DNA from: Flectobacillus roseus
Lineage (GTDB): Bacteria; Bacteroidota; Bacteroidia; Cytophagales; Spirosomataceae
NCBI RefSeq assembly: GCF_030056665.1
Contig: NZ_JASHIG010000015.1
Reading direction: 5' to 3' (one strand)
DNA: 64,000 nucleotides
A model generated the notes under the pieces. That model did not search any database. It was not told the DNA's origin and saw only the letters and a list, made by a program, of their open reading frames with translations. The position numbers were made by a program, and so were the translations under genes. Shown in pieces: positions 36,271 through 45,179 of this stretch. Each line of letters opens with the position of its first letter. Within the stretch, counting starts at the first letter, position 1.

Positions 36271-36590
36271 TATCAATTGAGTGATTTGTGATTGAGTGTT
36301 TGAGTGATTTAGGTATTAATACAGAATTGAGAGTCATGCATTAGGGTTGTACGAAGGATTTTATTTTGGTCAAAAGAACTCTTTTGATTAGATTTTTTTG
36401 ATGTAGTTGCAACTCTTGCAGTTGCCACCACACCAATTTCATTAAAAAAGCGGTCGGAAATTGTTTTTCCGACCGCTTTTTTAGGTAATAATATGCGGCT
36501 TTAGACGCAAAGTATTGCGTCTCTACAAGTAATATTCATATTAAAAATAATCACTAAATCGCACAAGCACTCATTCACTCAATAAACCCC
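36271..36590. repeat. R1 composite palindromic element, copy D
   Basis: Core arms 36444-36460 and 36466-36482: AAAAAAGCGGTCGGAAA and TTTCCGACCGCTTTTTT. The extra G:C pair relative to copy A is compensatory. An AGACGCAAAGTATTGCGTCT palindrome is at 36512-36531, with GAGTGATT stretches on the left and AATCACT on the right. An R4 end (36343-36360) is embedded. It follows prfB on the - strand. Confidence 0.75.
36343..36360. repeat. R4 end fragment
   Basis: AGGGTTGTACGAAGGATT, matching the left end of the element at 9458 and, inverted, the sequence at 59813-59830. No second end is visible. Confidence 0.5.
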
Positions 36591-36593
36591 AAA

Positions 36594-37668
36594 CTACTGT
36601 TCCATCAAATAAGCTTTGATGAATTCGTTGATTTCGCCGTTTAATACAGCATCTGTATTAGAAGTCTGGTAATTGGTTCTATGGTCTTTCACACGACGGT
36701 CGTCGAGGACATAACTACGAATTTGTGACCCCCATTCTATTTTTTTCTTTCCTGCTTCTACCTCGGCACGAGCGGCATTACGCTTTTCGATTTCGATTTG
36801 ATAGAGTTTTGATTTCAACAATCGTAGGGCTACTTCTTTGTTTTGTAACTGCGAGCGTTCCTGCTGACAAGCAATGATAATACCCGAAGGCTTGTGTGTC
36901 AAACGAACTGCAGTTTCTACTTTGTTTACGTTCTGACCACCTGCTCCTCCCGAACGGAAAGTATCCCATTCAATATCGGCAGGGTTTACATCGATTTCGA
37001 TTGAATCGTCGGCCAAAGGATACACATATACAGAGGCAAATGAAGTATGACGACGAGCATTAGAGTCGAAAGGTGAAATACGAACCAAACGGTGTACACC
37101 ATTTTCTGACTTAAGATTTCCGTAAGCAAATTCGCCATCGATTTCGAGCGTTACCGACTTGATACCCGCCACATCGCCATCGTTATGGTCTACTTCTCTT
37201 ACCTTAAACCCGTTTTTCTCGCCCCACATAATATACATACGCATCAGCATAGCGGCCCAGTCTTGCGACTCGGTTCCTCCTGCTCCAGCGTTGATTTCTA
37301 ATACGGCAGACATATTATCGCCTTCGTCAGACATCATTTTACGGAATTCGAGTTCTCCAAGTTGGATTTCAAGTTTTTCACCTTCAGCATCCACTTCATC
37401 TTCCGAAGCTTCGCCAAGATCATAAAACTCAAAAATGGTCTCTAAATCACCCAAATGTCCATTTGCTTTATCAAAACCTGATGTCCAGAATTTCAATTCA
37501 CGCATTTGACGCATGATGCTTTCCGCTTTTTTGGGGTCATTCCAAAATTCAGGATCTAGCGTAATAGTTTCTAATTCTGAAATTTGGTACTTCTTGTTAT
37601 CGTAGTCAAAGATACCTCCTCAAAGCCTCTACTCTGGCTTTCAGGTCATTGAACCTGTCTCTTGTCAT
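36594..37668 (-). CDS. prfB: Peptide chain release factor 2, programmed +1 frameshift
   Basis: Release factor for UGA/UAA, 357 aa after frameshifting. Codons 1-20 run from the ATG at 37668 (MTRDRFNDLKARVEALRRYL) to an in-frame TGA at 37608-37606. The site reads AGGAGG, TAT, CTT, TGA C: an internal Shine-Dalgarno sequence plus slippery CTT before TGA. Shifting +1 gives DYDNKKYQISELET and continues without a stop. The rest has the SPF tripeptide (RISPFDSNARRHTSFASV), and the GGQ motif in SGGAGGQNVNKVETAVRLTH. A simple ORF call from 37514 would miss the first 51 residues. Confidence 0.95.
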
Positions 37669-37694
37669 GTTGTTTGATTGTTTTGATTGAGGTG

Positions 37695-37702
37695 CAAAGA
37701 TA
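37695..37702 (-). promoter_or_regulatory. -7 promoter element for prfB
   Basis: TATCTTTG on the - strand matches TAnnTTTG, 26 bp before the prfB start codon. No clear -33 element. Confidence 0.55.
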
Positions 37703-38042
37703 GCGCATTTTTAGGGAAGAAATAACAGCGACTTTGGTATTCGGATTGAGGATATTTGATTTCAAATTTGTACTAATTTATCAAAATAGGGCTGGTAAAT
37801 TTTATTCTGAAAGCCAATTCACCTATCTCTATTTCGTCACCCAATCATGTGAAATAGTCTTTAAAACGGCTTTTCTGAAAAAGCCTCACTATGAGTATTT
37901 TAGAAAAACGTTGCCTTTTTTTGACCACATCATTGGGTGATAATTAAATCTGAGCCTCAATTCTCGACGTTAGTTAGATACACAAGTCTTCAAAAGACGG
38001 CTTTACGTCCTTTACTTTATTCCCTTAAATTATTCCTTATTT
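37703..38042. other. Intergenic region with a long imperfect palindrome
   Basis: Arms TCACCCAATCATGTG (37837-37851) and CACATCATTGGGTGA (37926-37940) match at 14 of 15 positions, with GGCTTTTCTGAAAAAGCC nested inside. A 68-codon open frame over it has no coding character. It might be a structured RNA or a small repeat element. Confidence 0.4.
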
Positions 38043-39035
38043 ATGAAAACTAACAAATTCCTTACATTGGCCCTAGCTGTAATGGGCGCTGGTATGATTC
38101 AATGGTCTTGTAGCAAAAACGAAGATAGCATCGAGCCTGTTCAGCAAGACCCTAACGCACCCAAAGGTCAAGTACGCATTGGTGTGACAGATGCTCCTAT
38201 CGACAACGCCGAAGTCAAAGGTGCTTTTGTTACTATCACAGAAGTACGTGTTGATGGTAGAGTTTTCGATGCTTTTAAAGGTCCCAAAACAATTAATATT
38301 GCGGAGCTTAACAACGGCAACTTCCTTACGCTCGGCGAAGGACAGTTACAAGCAGGTACTTATTCGAAGTTGACTTTTTTCTTTGATTATGAAAAAGATG
38401 CCATGGGAAATGCACCAGGGTCTTACATTCTTAAGGCTGATGGTACAAAAAGTAAACTAGTTATTTCAGGAAATGCTCGTAACTATCTTGACTTAAACAC
38501 CAAACCATTTACTATTAATCAGGATGGCACAACCGACTTGATGGTAGACTTTGATTTGAGAAAAGCCATTAAAACATTCAATGAAAATGCGCAAAAACAA
38601 TACTCTTTTGTAACGTATGGAGAGTTGCAATCTTCGATTCGAGTGGTCAACAAAACGGCTACAGGTACGATATCTGGACAAGTGAGTGGTTATAATTCAG
38701 CCACAATGGGTAATGTCGTAGCCTTTGTGTATAAAAAAGGCGAGTTTAACCAAAATGTTGAAACAAAAGGTCAGGGAGAAAGTGCTGTAGAATTTAAAAA
38801 TGCCGTATCGAGTGCCAAAGTAGATGCCGCAGGTAATTTTAAAGTATCATTCTTGGAAGAAGGTGATTATGAAATCCATTTTGCTTCCTTCAAAAGCTCT
38901 GGCGAGGCAAACTCCTCGGTGGCACTAAACTCATTCTTGAATCTTTCAGGAAACCTAGATTTAACAAAACTATCTGTCAAAAGTAGTACAGAGGTACGTT
39001 TATCATTGTCGATCAAAGGTTTTCTAGGCTTGTAA
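38043..39035 (+). CDS. DUF4382 domain-containing lipoprotein
   Basis: A 330-aa lipoprotein: signal MKTNKFLTLALAVMGAGMIQWSC with Cys23. The DUF4382 domain (about residues 42-195) starts GQVRIGVTDAPIDNAEVKGAFVTITEVRVDG and includes LTLGEGQLQAGTYSKLTFFFD and LDLNTKPFTINQDGTTDLMVDFDLRKAI. A carboxypeptidase-regulatory-like beta domain follows (TISGQVSGYN..AAGNFKVSFLEEGDYEIHF). Surface or periplasmic location; function unknown. Confidence 0.88.
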   Translation: MKTNKFLTLALAVMGAGMIQWSCSKNEDSIEPVQQDPNAPKGQVRIGVTDAPIDNAEVKGAFVTITEVRVDGRVFDAFKGPKTINIAELNNGNFLTLGEGQLQAGTYSKLTFFFDYEKDAMGNAPGSYILKADGTKSKLVISGNARNYLDLNTKPFTINQDGTTDLMVDFDLRKAIKTFNENAQKQYSFVTYGELQSSIRVVNKTATGTISGQVSGYNSATMGNVVAFVYKKGEFNQNVETKGQGESAVEFKNAVSSAKVDAAGNFKVSFLEEGDYEIHFASFKSSGEANSSVALNSFLNLSGNLDLTKLSVKSSTEVRLSLSIKGFLGL

Positions 39036-39130
39036 TAAGTAATAGAGCATAAACAACTCATGTTTTATCCGAAAAACACTGGCTAAAGAGTGCTTATACC
39101 TTGAATTTATATCTTAACTTAATTTGTTTT

Positions 39131-39172
39131 GACGATCCTCCTTCGAGTTTTTGAAGGAGGATTTCGTTTTTT
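39131..39172 (+). terminator. Terminator after the DUF4382 gene
   Basis: ATCCTCCTTC (39135-39144) pairs with GAAGGAGGAT (39153-39162), followed by TTCGTTTTTT. Confidence 0.85.
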
Positions 39173-39313
39173 ACCGAGAGGCTTTACTGCTTTTGAATAT
39201 TTATACTTCTTCCTCAATACCTTGAAGTTATCAAAATTGATAGATGAAGTATAAACTGTATAAGTTTAGCCAAAAACTTGTAATTAATCACTTAGCAGTT
39301 GACAGCTTATAAC

Positions 39314-39321
39314 TATATTTG
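39314..39321 (+). promoter_or_regulatory. -7 promoter element for lpdA
   Basis: TATATTTG, 38 bp before the lpdA start codon, a perfect TAnnTTTG match. No -33 TTG at a good distance. Confidence 0.6.
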
Positions 39322-39358
39322 TAGCCAAATTGTACTTTTCCCTTTAAAATAGAACAAA

Positions 39359-40753
39359 ATGGCAACAACTTATGATTTAATAGTGATTGGTTCAGGACCA
39401 GGTGGATATGTAGCTGCAATTCGTGCGTCTCAGTTGGGTTTGAAATGTGCCGTAGTAGAACGCGAATCGTTGGGAGGTATCTGCTTGAACTGGGGCTGTA
39501 TTCCTACTAAAGCTTTATTGAAATCAGCGCAAGTTTTTGAATACATCAAACATGCTTCTGATTACGGTATCACTGTTTCTGAAGCTAGCGCAGATTTCGG
39601 TGCTGTTATCAAGCGTTCACGTGGCGTTGCCGATTCCATGAGCAAAGGTGTTCAATTCTTGATGAAGAAGAACAAAATTGACGTAATCATGGGTAACGGT
39701 AAAGTAAAACCTGGCAAAAAAGTAGAAGTAACCGCTGCCGATGGTGCTGTTACGGTATATGATGCCAAAAATATCATGATTGCTACTGGCGCACGTGCTA
39801 GAGCTTTGCCAAATATCCCTATCGATGGCGTAAAAGTAATCGACTACCGTAAAGCAATGTCTCTTGAATCGCAACCAAAATCATTGGTTGTAATTGGTTC
39901 GGGTGCAATCGGTGTTGAGTTTGCTTACGTGTACGCAGCTATGGGTACAAAGGTAACGATTGTAGAATTTATGCCAAATATCGTTCCTGTTGAAGACGAG
40001 GACGTATCTAAAGAATTGGCTAAACAATACAAAAAATTAGGTATCGATATTCATACTAACTCATCTGTCGAATCTGTAGATACAGCTGGTGAAGGTTGTA
40101 AAGTATCGGTAAAAACTCCTTCTGGTAATATCACAATCGACTGTGACATCGTTCTTTCGGCTGCTGGTGTTATTTCTAACCTTGAAAATGTAGGTTTGGA
40201 AGATGTAGGTATCATTACTGACAAAGGTAAAATCTTGGTTAACCAATGGTACGAAACTAACATCCCAGGCTACTATGCTATCGGTGATGTTACGCCAGGT
40301 CCTGCATTGGCTCACGTAGCTTCTGCTGAAGGTATTATCTGTGTGGAAAAAATCGCTAACCACCCAGTTCATCCATTAGACTATAGCAATATCCCAGGCT
40401 GTACTTACTGCTCTCCAGAAATCGCTTCTGTAGGTCTTACTGAGAAAAAAGCAAAAGAAGCTGGATACGAAATCAAAGTGGGTAAATTCCCATTTGTAGC
40501 ATCTGGTAAAGCTACTGCTGCTGGTGCTAGAGACGGTTTTGTAAAAGTAATTTTCGATGCAAAATACGGTGAATTCTTAGGTGCACACATGATTGGTTAC
40601 AACGTAACTGAAATGATTGCTGAAGTAGTTGTGGCTCGTCGCCTTGAAACTACTGCTCATGAAATCATGACGGCTGTTCACCCTCACCCAACCATCTCTG
40701 AGGCTATCAAAGGTGCAACTGAAGCAGCTTATGGCTGTGCTGTTGACTTATAA
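39359..40753 (+). CDS. lpdA: Dihydrolipoyl dehydrogenase
   Basis: A 464-aa flavoprotein disulfide reductase, the E3 subunit of 2-oxoacid dehydrogenase complexes and of the glycine cleavage system. FAD-binding IGSGPGGYVAAIRASQLG at the N-terminus, redox-active GGICLNWGCIPTK with Cys42 and Cys47, NAD-binding VVIGSGAIGVEFAYVYAAMG, the second FAD site GYYAIGDVTPGPALAHVASAEG, and the C-terminal AVHPHPTISEA with the catalytic His-Glu dyad. No E1 or E2 gene is adjacent, so it may serve several complexes. Confidence 0.95.
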   Translation: MATTYDLIVIGSGPGGYVAAIRASQLGLKCAVVERESLGGICLNWGCIPTKALLKSAQVFEYIKHASDYGITVSEASADFGAVIKRSRGVADSMSKGVQFLMKKNKIDVIMGNGKVKPGKKVEVTAADGAVTVYDAKNIMIATGARARALPNIPIDGVKVIDYRKAMSLESQPKSLVVIGSGAIGVEFAYVYAAMGTKVTIVEFMPNIVPVEDEDVSKELAKQYKKLGIDIHTNSSVESVDTAGEGCKVSVKTPSGNITIDCDIVLSAAGVISNLENVGLEDVGIITDKGKILVNQWYETNIPGYYAIGDVTPGPALAHVASAEGIICVEKIANHPVHPLDYSNIPGCTYCSPEIASVGLTEKKAKEAGYEIKVGKFPFVASGKATAAGARDGFVKVIFDAKYGEFLGAHMIGYNVTEMIAEVVVARRLETTAHEIMTAVHPHPTISEAIKGATEAAYGCAVDL

Positions 40754-40773
40754 TCAGCGTTGATATTTTTCTT

Positions 40774-40812
40774 AAAGGCCGTGTAGAACCCTCTACACGG
40801 CCTTTATTTTTT
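40774..40812 (+). terminator. Terminator of lpdA
   Basis: AAAGGCCGTGTAGA (40774-40787), loop ACCC, TCTACACGGCCTTT (40792-40805), then ATTTTTT. Confidence 0.9.
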
Positions 40813-40915
40813 GTATAACTTAGGGTAAAAGTAAAAGGCAGAAGATATTTTTGAAAGAACTCTATCTGCTCTCTACTATAATCCTCTTGTGAGTCTTCTC
40901 AATATTTAATCCTCT

Positions 40916-42736
40916 ATGAAAAAATTTGCTTTCCTCTTCTTCTACCTCATTCCCTTTTTGAGTTTAGCACAACTAAAAACAGACGTTCTTGTGATTGGTG
41001 GAGGTGCCAGTGGCGTGATGGCAGGTATTCAAGCTGCTCGATTAGGCGTAAAGGTTACCATCATTGAAGAGGAAGCCTGGCTTGGAGGAATGCTTACCTC
41101 GGCAGGCGTAAGTGCCATAGATGGTAATCACCATTTACAGAGTGGTCTTTGGGCAGAATTCAAAAATGCGCTTCTCAAATATTATGGTTCAGCAGCAGCG
41201 CTGCAAACAGGTTGGGTGAGCCAAGTGATGTTTGAACCTCAAGTAGGACAGCAGATTCTTTCCGAGATGTGTAGCAAAGAACCAAATCTTCAAGTGTTAT
41301 TGGGCACTCGTTATACGCAGATTGTTTCTCAGAATAACCGCTGGCTTATTACTTTAGTAGGAAATACGTCGTCAACAATTCAAGCTAAAATCATTATCGA
41401 TGCTACCGAATTAGGCGATGTAGCTGCCTTATTGGGTGTCAAATATGACATAGGAATGGATGCCCAGAGTACTTATCAGGAAAGAGTAGCCCCTCAACAA
41501 GCCAATGATATTATTCAAGACTTAACTTATGTAGCTCTGCTAAAAGACTATCATCAAGTTCAAAAAACAGTGAGTCCTTCTGCTGATTATCATAGAGAGG
41601 ATTTTATTTGTGCTTGTGAAAAACTATGCCCTGATAAACAAATGCCTAGGCTTTGGGATTGTGAAAAAATGAAAACGTATGGGAAGCTACAAAATGACCT
41701 TGACATGATCAATTGGCCAATTCATGGCAATGATTATTATGCTAATATGGTAGATATGAATACCGAGCAACGCAAACAAGCTATCATAAAAGCCAAAGAG
41801 CATACCCGAAATTTTGTGTACTTCATGCAAACTGAATTAGGCTGGAATACCCTCGGGTTAGCTGATATTTTTGAAACAAAAGATTCTCTTCCTATGATTC
41901 CCTATCACCGCGAAAGTCGACGTATCAAGGGACTGGCGCGTATCAATATGAATCACCTTGAAAAACCTTTTGCGCAAGCCGAGCCGCTTTATCGCACAGG
42001 TATCGCCGTGGGCGATTATCCTATAGATCAGCATCATGGCAAAAACCCCAAAGCGCCCGATTTGTACTTCGTTCCAGTACCTTCTTTCAATATTCCTTTG
42101 GGGAGCCTTATCCCTGAAAATGTTAGTAATCTTATCGTTGCTGAAAAATCTATCTCCGTATCCAATCTTGTCAACGGAGCCTCTCGCCTTCAGCCTGTTG
42201 TCATGGAAATAGGACAAGCAGCAGGCGTGCTGGCAAGTCTTGCCGTACAAAATAAGGTTTCTCCTGAAAAAGTATCTATTCGAAAAGTACAAAATATTTT
42301 AGTCAACCAGAAAGCCTACCTTATGCCTTATGTTGATGTAACTCCAGAGCATCCTTATTTTAGAGCTATTCAAAAAATTGGAGCAACGGGTATCTTGAAA
42401 GGAGAAGGCAAAAACAACAAATGGTCGAATGAAACATGGTTTTACCCAGACTCTACCATTTTGTTGAAAGATTTCTTGGAAGGTCTAAAACCTTACTATC
42501 CAAAGCTCAAGTTACCCACATTTACAGAGTCAGAGTTGAGTTATCCACTGAGTTATCCACAATTGACAAGCATATTTATCCACATATCCCCAAAACATCA
42601 AGTAAATCTTCCACCGACAGGAACTATCCAAAGAGGAGAATTGGCTTATCTTGTGGATAAAGTTTTGAATCCTTTTTATCAAAAAATAGATCACCAAGGT
42701 TTTTTATCACAAGAAAAAAACAAAAATAATCCATAG
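40916..42736 (+). CDS. Secreted FAD-dependent oxidoreductase
   Basis: A 606-aa protein with a signal peptide ending FLSLAQ. FAD-binding KTDVLVIGGGASGVMAGIQAARLG and EEEAWLGGMLTSAG are followed by the conserved IIDATELGDVAALLG, ESRRIKGLARI and LIVAEKSISVSNLVNGASRLQPVVMEIGQAAGVLA. This fits the FAD_oxidored family of secreted flavoproteins, often in sugar or sugar-acid use. The last 150 residues are an SLH-like or accessory region. The 3' coding part (42512-42660) contains a DnaA-box cluster, and the stop codon lies within a terminator stem. Confidence 0.87.
   Translation: MKKFAFLFFYLIPFLSLAQLKTDVLVIGGGASGVMAGIQAARLGVKVTIIEEEAWLGGMLTSAGVSAIDGNHHLQSGLWAEFKNALLKYYGSAAALQTGWVSQVMFEPQVGQQILSEMCSKEPNLQVLLGTRYTQIVSQNNRWLITLVGNTSSTIQAKIIIDATELGDVAALLGVKYDIGMDAQSTYQERVAPQQANDIIQDLTYVALLKDYHQVQKTVSPSADYHREDFICACEKLCPDKQMPRLWDCEKMKTYGKLQNDLDMINWPIHGNDYYANMVDMNTEQRKQAIIKAKEHTRNFVYFMQTELGWNTLGLADIFETKDSLPMIPYHRESRRIKGLARINMNHLEKPFAQAEPLYRTGIAVGDYPIDQHHGKNPKAPDLYFVPVPSFNIPLGSLIPENVSNLIVAEKSISVSNLVNGASRLQPVVMEIGQAAGVLASLAVQNKVSPEKVSIRKVQNILVNQKAYLMPYVDVTPEHPYFRAIQKIGATGILKGEGKNNKWSNETWFYPDSTILLKDFLEGLKPYYPKLKLPTFTESELSYPLSYPQLTSIFIHISPKHQVNLPPTGTIQRGELAYLVDKVLNPFYQKIDHQGFLSQEKNKNNP
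42512..42660. other. Cluster of DnaA-box-like sites
   Basis: TTATCCACA occurs at 42553-42561 and 42576-42584, and in reverse (TGTGGATAA) at 42652-42660. One-mismatch versions are TTACCCACA at 42512-42520 and TTATCCACT at 42541-42549. This 9-mer is the consensus DnaA box; chance would give fewer than one perfect copy per 64 kb on both strands. The sites lie inside the 3' end of the oxidoreductase gene. Confidence 0.6.
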
Positions 42737-42784
42737 ATTCACCTTCTATTTTGTACTAATTTTAGAAGGATAAATCTATGGATT
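42728..42784. terminator. Bidirectional terminator between convergent genes
   Basis: AATCCATAGATT (42728-42739) pairs perfectly with AATCTATGGATT (42773-42784), with inner pairs CCTTCTA/TAGAAGG. The TAG stop of the oxidoreductase is inside the left arm. Short T and A runs lie on both sides. Confidence 0.7.
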
Positions 42785-42816
42785 TTGGAAAAGTATTTTA
42801 TCGGGATTATCCTATT

Positions 42817-43812
42817 TTAGTCAATGATTTCAACCAAACTTTTTCCAAAAGATTTCCCTTCTAACATTAAGTCTAATTTTGCTGGAACTTCCTCTAAACC
42901 AATCTTATGACTGATTAAATCGAGGTTGTCTAACTTCCAATCGCTGGCTAGATGTTGCCAAATTTCTAAGCGTTTGGACATTGGACATTCGGCTGAATCT
43001 ATACCTAACAGAGCATTGCCTCTTAAGATAAATGGAAATACCGAAGTAGGTAAATCAGGAGATGCTACCAAACCACAAGCCGCAACGGCTCCACCATAAT
43101 GAAGTGACTTCAAAATGGTTGCCAAAATATTTCCTCCTACGGTATCGACTGCCCCTGCATATATAGACTTTAACATTGGACGACCAGAGGTATCATTCAA
43201 GCTCTCTCGACCGACAATCTCGGTTGCGCCTAAACGTTGGAGTAATTCAGCGGCTTCGGGTTTGCCAGTGACAGCCACTACTTCAAAACCTAATTTGGCT
43301 AAGATAGCTACCGACAAAATACCTACTCCACCCGTCGAACCTGTTACAATAATCTTTCCTTTTTCTGGACTAACTCCATATTTCAACAAAGCATCTATAC
43401 ACAATCCAGCAGTTAGACCAGCCGTACCTAAAATCATGGCATCTGAAAGGCTCAATCCTGCTGGCAGAGCAATAACCCATTTGGCAGGCACACGAATGTA
43501 TTCGGCCAAAGCACCCGAAGTATTCATTCCCAAATCATAACTGGTGACTAATACTTCTTGTCCAACCGAAAAATTAGCATCGGTACTTTCAACCACGACA
43601 CCCGAAGCATCAATCCCTGGCGTATGTGGATAATTGCGAGTTACTCCCTTATTCCCAATCGAGGATAAAGCATCTTTATAGTTCAAGGTAGAATAGTGGA
43701 CTTTGATTAATACCTCTCCTGCGGGTAAGTCTTCGATATTGCGTTGAGTGATAGTTCTTACATATTGCTTTTCAGCATTTTCGGATACCACAAGGGCTTT
43801 AAATTGGCTCAT
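42817..43812 (-). CDS. YhdH/AcuI family quinone oxidoreductase
   Basis: A 331-aa zinc-free medium-chain dehydrogenase. Start FKALVVSENAEKQYVRTITQRN, then VHYSTLNYKDALSSIGNKGVTRNYPHTPGIDASGVV, a hallmark of the YhdH/YhfP (acrylyl-CoA reductase, AcuI) group, and the NADPH-binding IIVTGSTGGVGILSVAILAKLG. It reduces activated double bonds with NADPH. It is divergent from an HxlR-type regulator gene, which is a common redox-stress arrangement, so control by that regulator is plausible. Confidence 0.9.
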   Translation of the reverse strand: MSQFKALVVSENAEKQYVRTITQRNIEDLPAGEVLIKVHYSTLNYKDALSSIGNKGVTRNYPHTPGIDASGVVVESTDANFSVGQEVLVTSYDLGMNTSGALAEYIRVPAKWVIALPAGLSLSDAMILGTAGLTAGLCIDALLKYGVSPEKGKIIVTGSTGGVGILSVAILAKLGFEVVAVTGKPEAAELLQRLGATEIVGRESLNDTSGRPMLKSIYAGAVDTVGGNILATILKSLHYGGAVAACGLVASPDLPTSVFPFILRGNALLGIDSAECPMSKRLEIWQHLASDWKLDNLDLISHKIGLEEVPAKLDLMLEGKSFGKSLVEIID

Positions 43813-44203
43813 AATTTTGTTATGTTAATGGGCATTTTACCCGCTTTAAGCTTTATACGTTACTAGTTCAAGACTTAGTCTTGGATTCATTTTTTAAACA
43901 GTTTTAAACTGTAAGTTCAAACATCAGAATTACACTTTCTTGTTTTGTTCAATATCAGATTATCACATGCAAAATCTATAAATTACTTCTAATCAAATAT
44001 TTATTTCAAAATTTCTATTCTTAACCCAATATCTCAATTGAACTTTAGCTCGCTCTTTAGAGTGCTTTCAGATAAAATTCATTTATTTTGTTTTCTATCA
44101 TAAACTTCTATAAAATATCCCTGAATGTCAAGGGATTACATTAGGTACAGATACTTACAAAAAATGCAGTTTTGCTGACTATCAGTATTTTATTTTTTGA
44201 AAA
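43813..44203. other. Divergent region yhdH-like / hxlR-like with an R3 repeat
   Basis: No gene. It contains the R3 palindromes (43861-43912). I found no clear TAnnTTTG element for either gene. Confidence 0.45.
43861..43912. repeat. R3 palindromic repeat, copy 2
   Basis: CAAGACTTAGTCTTG (43869-43883) and ACAGTTTTAAACTGT (43898-43912), two perfect 7-1-7 palindromes in a row. Same order at 63572-63625; inverted and diverged at 4441-4476. Confidence 0.65.
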
Positions 44204-44539
44204 ATGGAAAAAAATCTTGTTGAATATAGCTGTCCTTCGGACGTATTTATGAAAGTCTTGAAGGGTAAATGCAAAACCACTTTATTGGTACTTATCAAAA
44301 AAGAGGTAAATCGATTTGGGGAAATGAAACGTGCGCTTCCAACTATTAGCGAACGAATGTTGGCCAAACAATTAGATGAACTCGAAGCTGACGGTATTTT
44401 GAGTAGAACCGTTTTTGCAGAAGTTCCTCCACGTGTAGAATATGCTTTGACCGAATATGGCGAAACGATTTATCCGATTGTGAAAGAAATTCGAAAGTGG
44501 GGACGTATTCATCAAGAAAAAACTTTACAAAATATGTAA
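44204..44539 (+). CDS. HxlR family winged-helix regulator
   Basis: A 111-aa regulator. Cys near the N-terminus (YSCPSD) followed by the HxlR core VLKGKCKTTLLVLI, NRFGEMKRALPTISERMLAKQLDELEADGILSRTVFAEVPPRVEYALTEYG. HxlR proteins often sense electrophiles through an N-terminal Cys and control neighbouring oxidoreductase genes. Its divergent neighbour is the YhdH-type oxidoreductase; the following genes are GyrI-like and VOC proteins. Regulation of these is inference. Confidence 0.92.
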   Translation: MEKNLVEYSCPSDVFMKVLKGKCKTTLLVLIKKEVNRFGEMKRALPTISERMLAKQLDELEADGILSRTVFAEVPPRVEYALTEYGETIYPIVKEIRKWGRIHQEKTLQNM

Positions 44540-44689
44540 TTTTTTTTAACCCTACTGACATACCCTTGTCACTGAGCAGTAGTTATTTTGTGATGTCTTC
44601 AAGGTAAAGCAAAATGTTGAACATTGAAGACCGAGTGAATTTATATAACCCATTGCAAAACTTCTTATACTTTAAACTTCACAATCAAA

Positions 44690-45145
44690 ATGACAACAAA
44701 ACAAATCCCTGCTCAGAAGTATTTCATTTACAGTACCGAAACAACCTTGCCTCATGTCAATACTATTGCTATGCGCGAGGTAGAGCCTTTGTACGTGACT
44801 GCTACACAATTAGGCTTAGAAGCACAAGGACCTTTAGAGTTTATTTATTGGAACGCTTCTGGCGATCCTACCAAACCTTTTACACTCGAAATCGCATTGC
44901 CTGTCAATGATGTAGAGGTTGAGTTACCTGAAAAATATACTTTAACCACACACGAAAGCTTCAAGGCTATGGCTCATGTACATCATGGTGATTTTAGTAA
45001 TATCGAGCCAGTGTATGAAGTTTTATTTAAGGAACTATATGGCAGTGGAGCAAAACCCACCAATCAAGTTCGTGAGGTGTATATTCATTGGGTTGATCTT
45101 ACTTCAGCTGACAATGTCACAGAGATTTTATTAGGAATAGAATAA
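44690..45145 (+). CDS. GyrI-like domain-containing protein
   Basis: A 151-aa stand-alone small-molecule-binding domain (GyrI-like/AraC effector-binding fold). Seen: AMREVEPLYVTATQLG at the usual strand-helix position, PFTLEIALPVNDVEVELPEKYTL, FKAMAHVHHGDFSNIEPVYEVLFKELY and REVYIHWVD. This fold binds hydrophobic or cationic molecules or hydrolyses cyclopropanoid toxins in some members. It is probably co-transcribed with the VOC gene 34 bp downstream. Confidence 0.85.
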   Translation: MTTKQIPAQKYFIYSTETTLPHVNTIAMREVEPLYVTATQLGLEAQGPLEFIYWNASGDPTKPFTLEIALPVNDVEVELPEKYTLTTHESFKAMAHVHHGDFSNIEPVYEVLFKELYGSGAKPTNQVREVYIHWVDLTSADNVTEILLGIE

Positions 45146-45179
45146 CATCCATTTCGTCAAAACTCAAATCCTATTTGCT

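Noticed and set aside
36407..36433. GTTGCAAC..GCAGTTGC as a fourth Fur/Zur-type box
   Set aside because: It lacks the 7-1-7 TGCAACA-N-TGTTGCA layout and is not next to a promoter.
37734..37940. 68-codon frame after prfB
   Set aside because: It coincides with the long palindrome, with no protein-like pattern.
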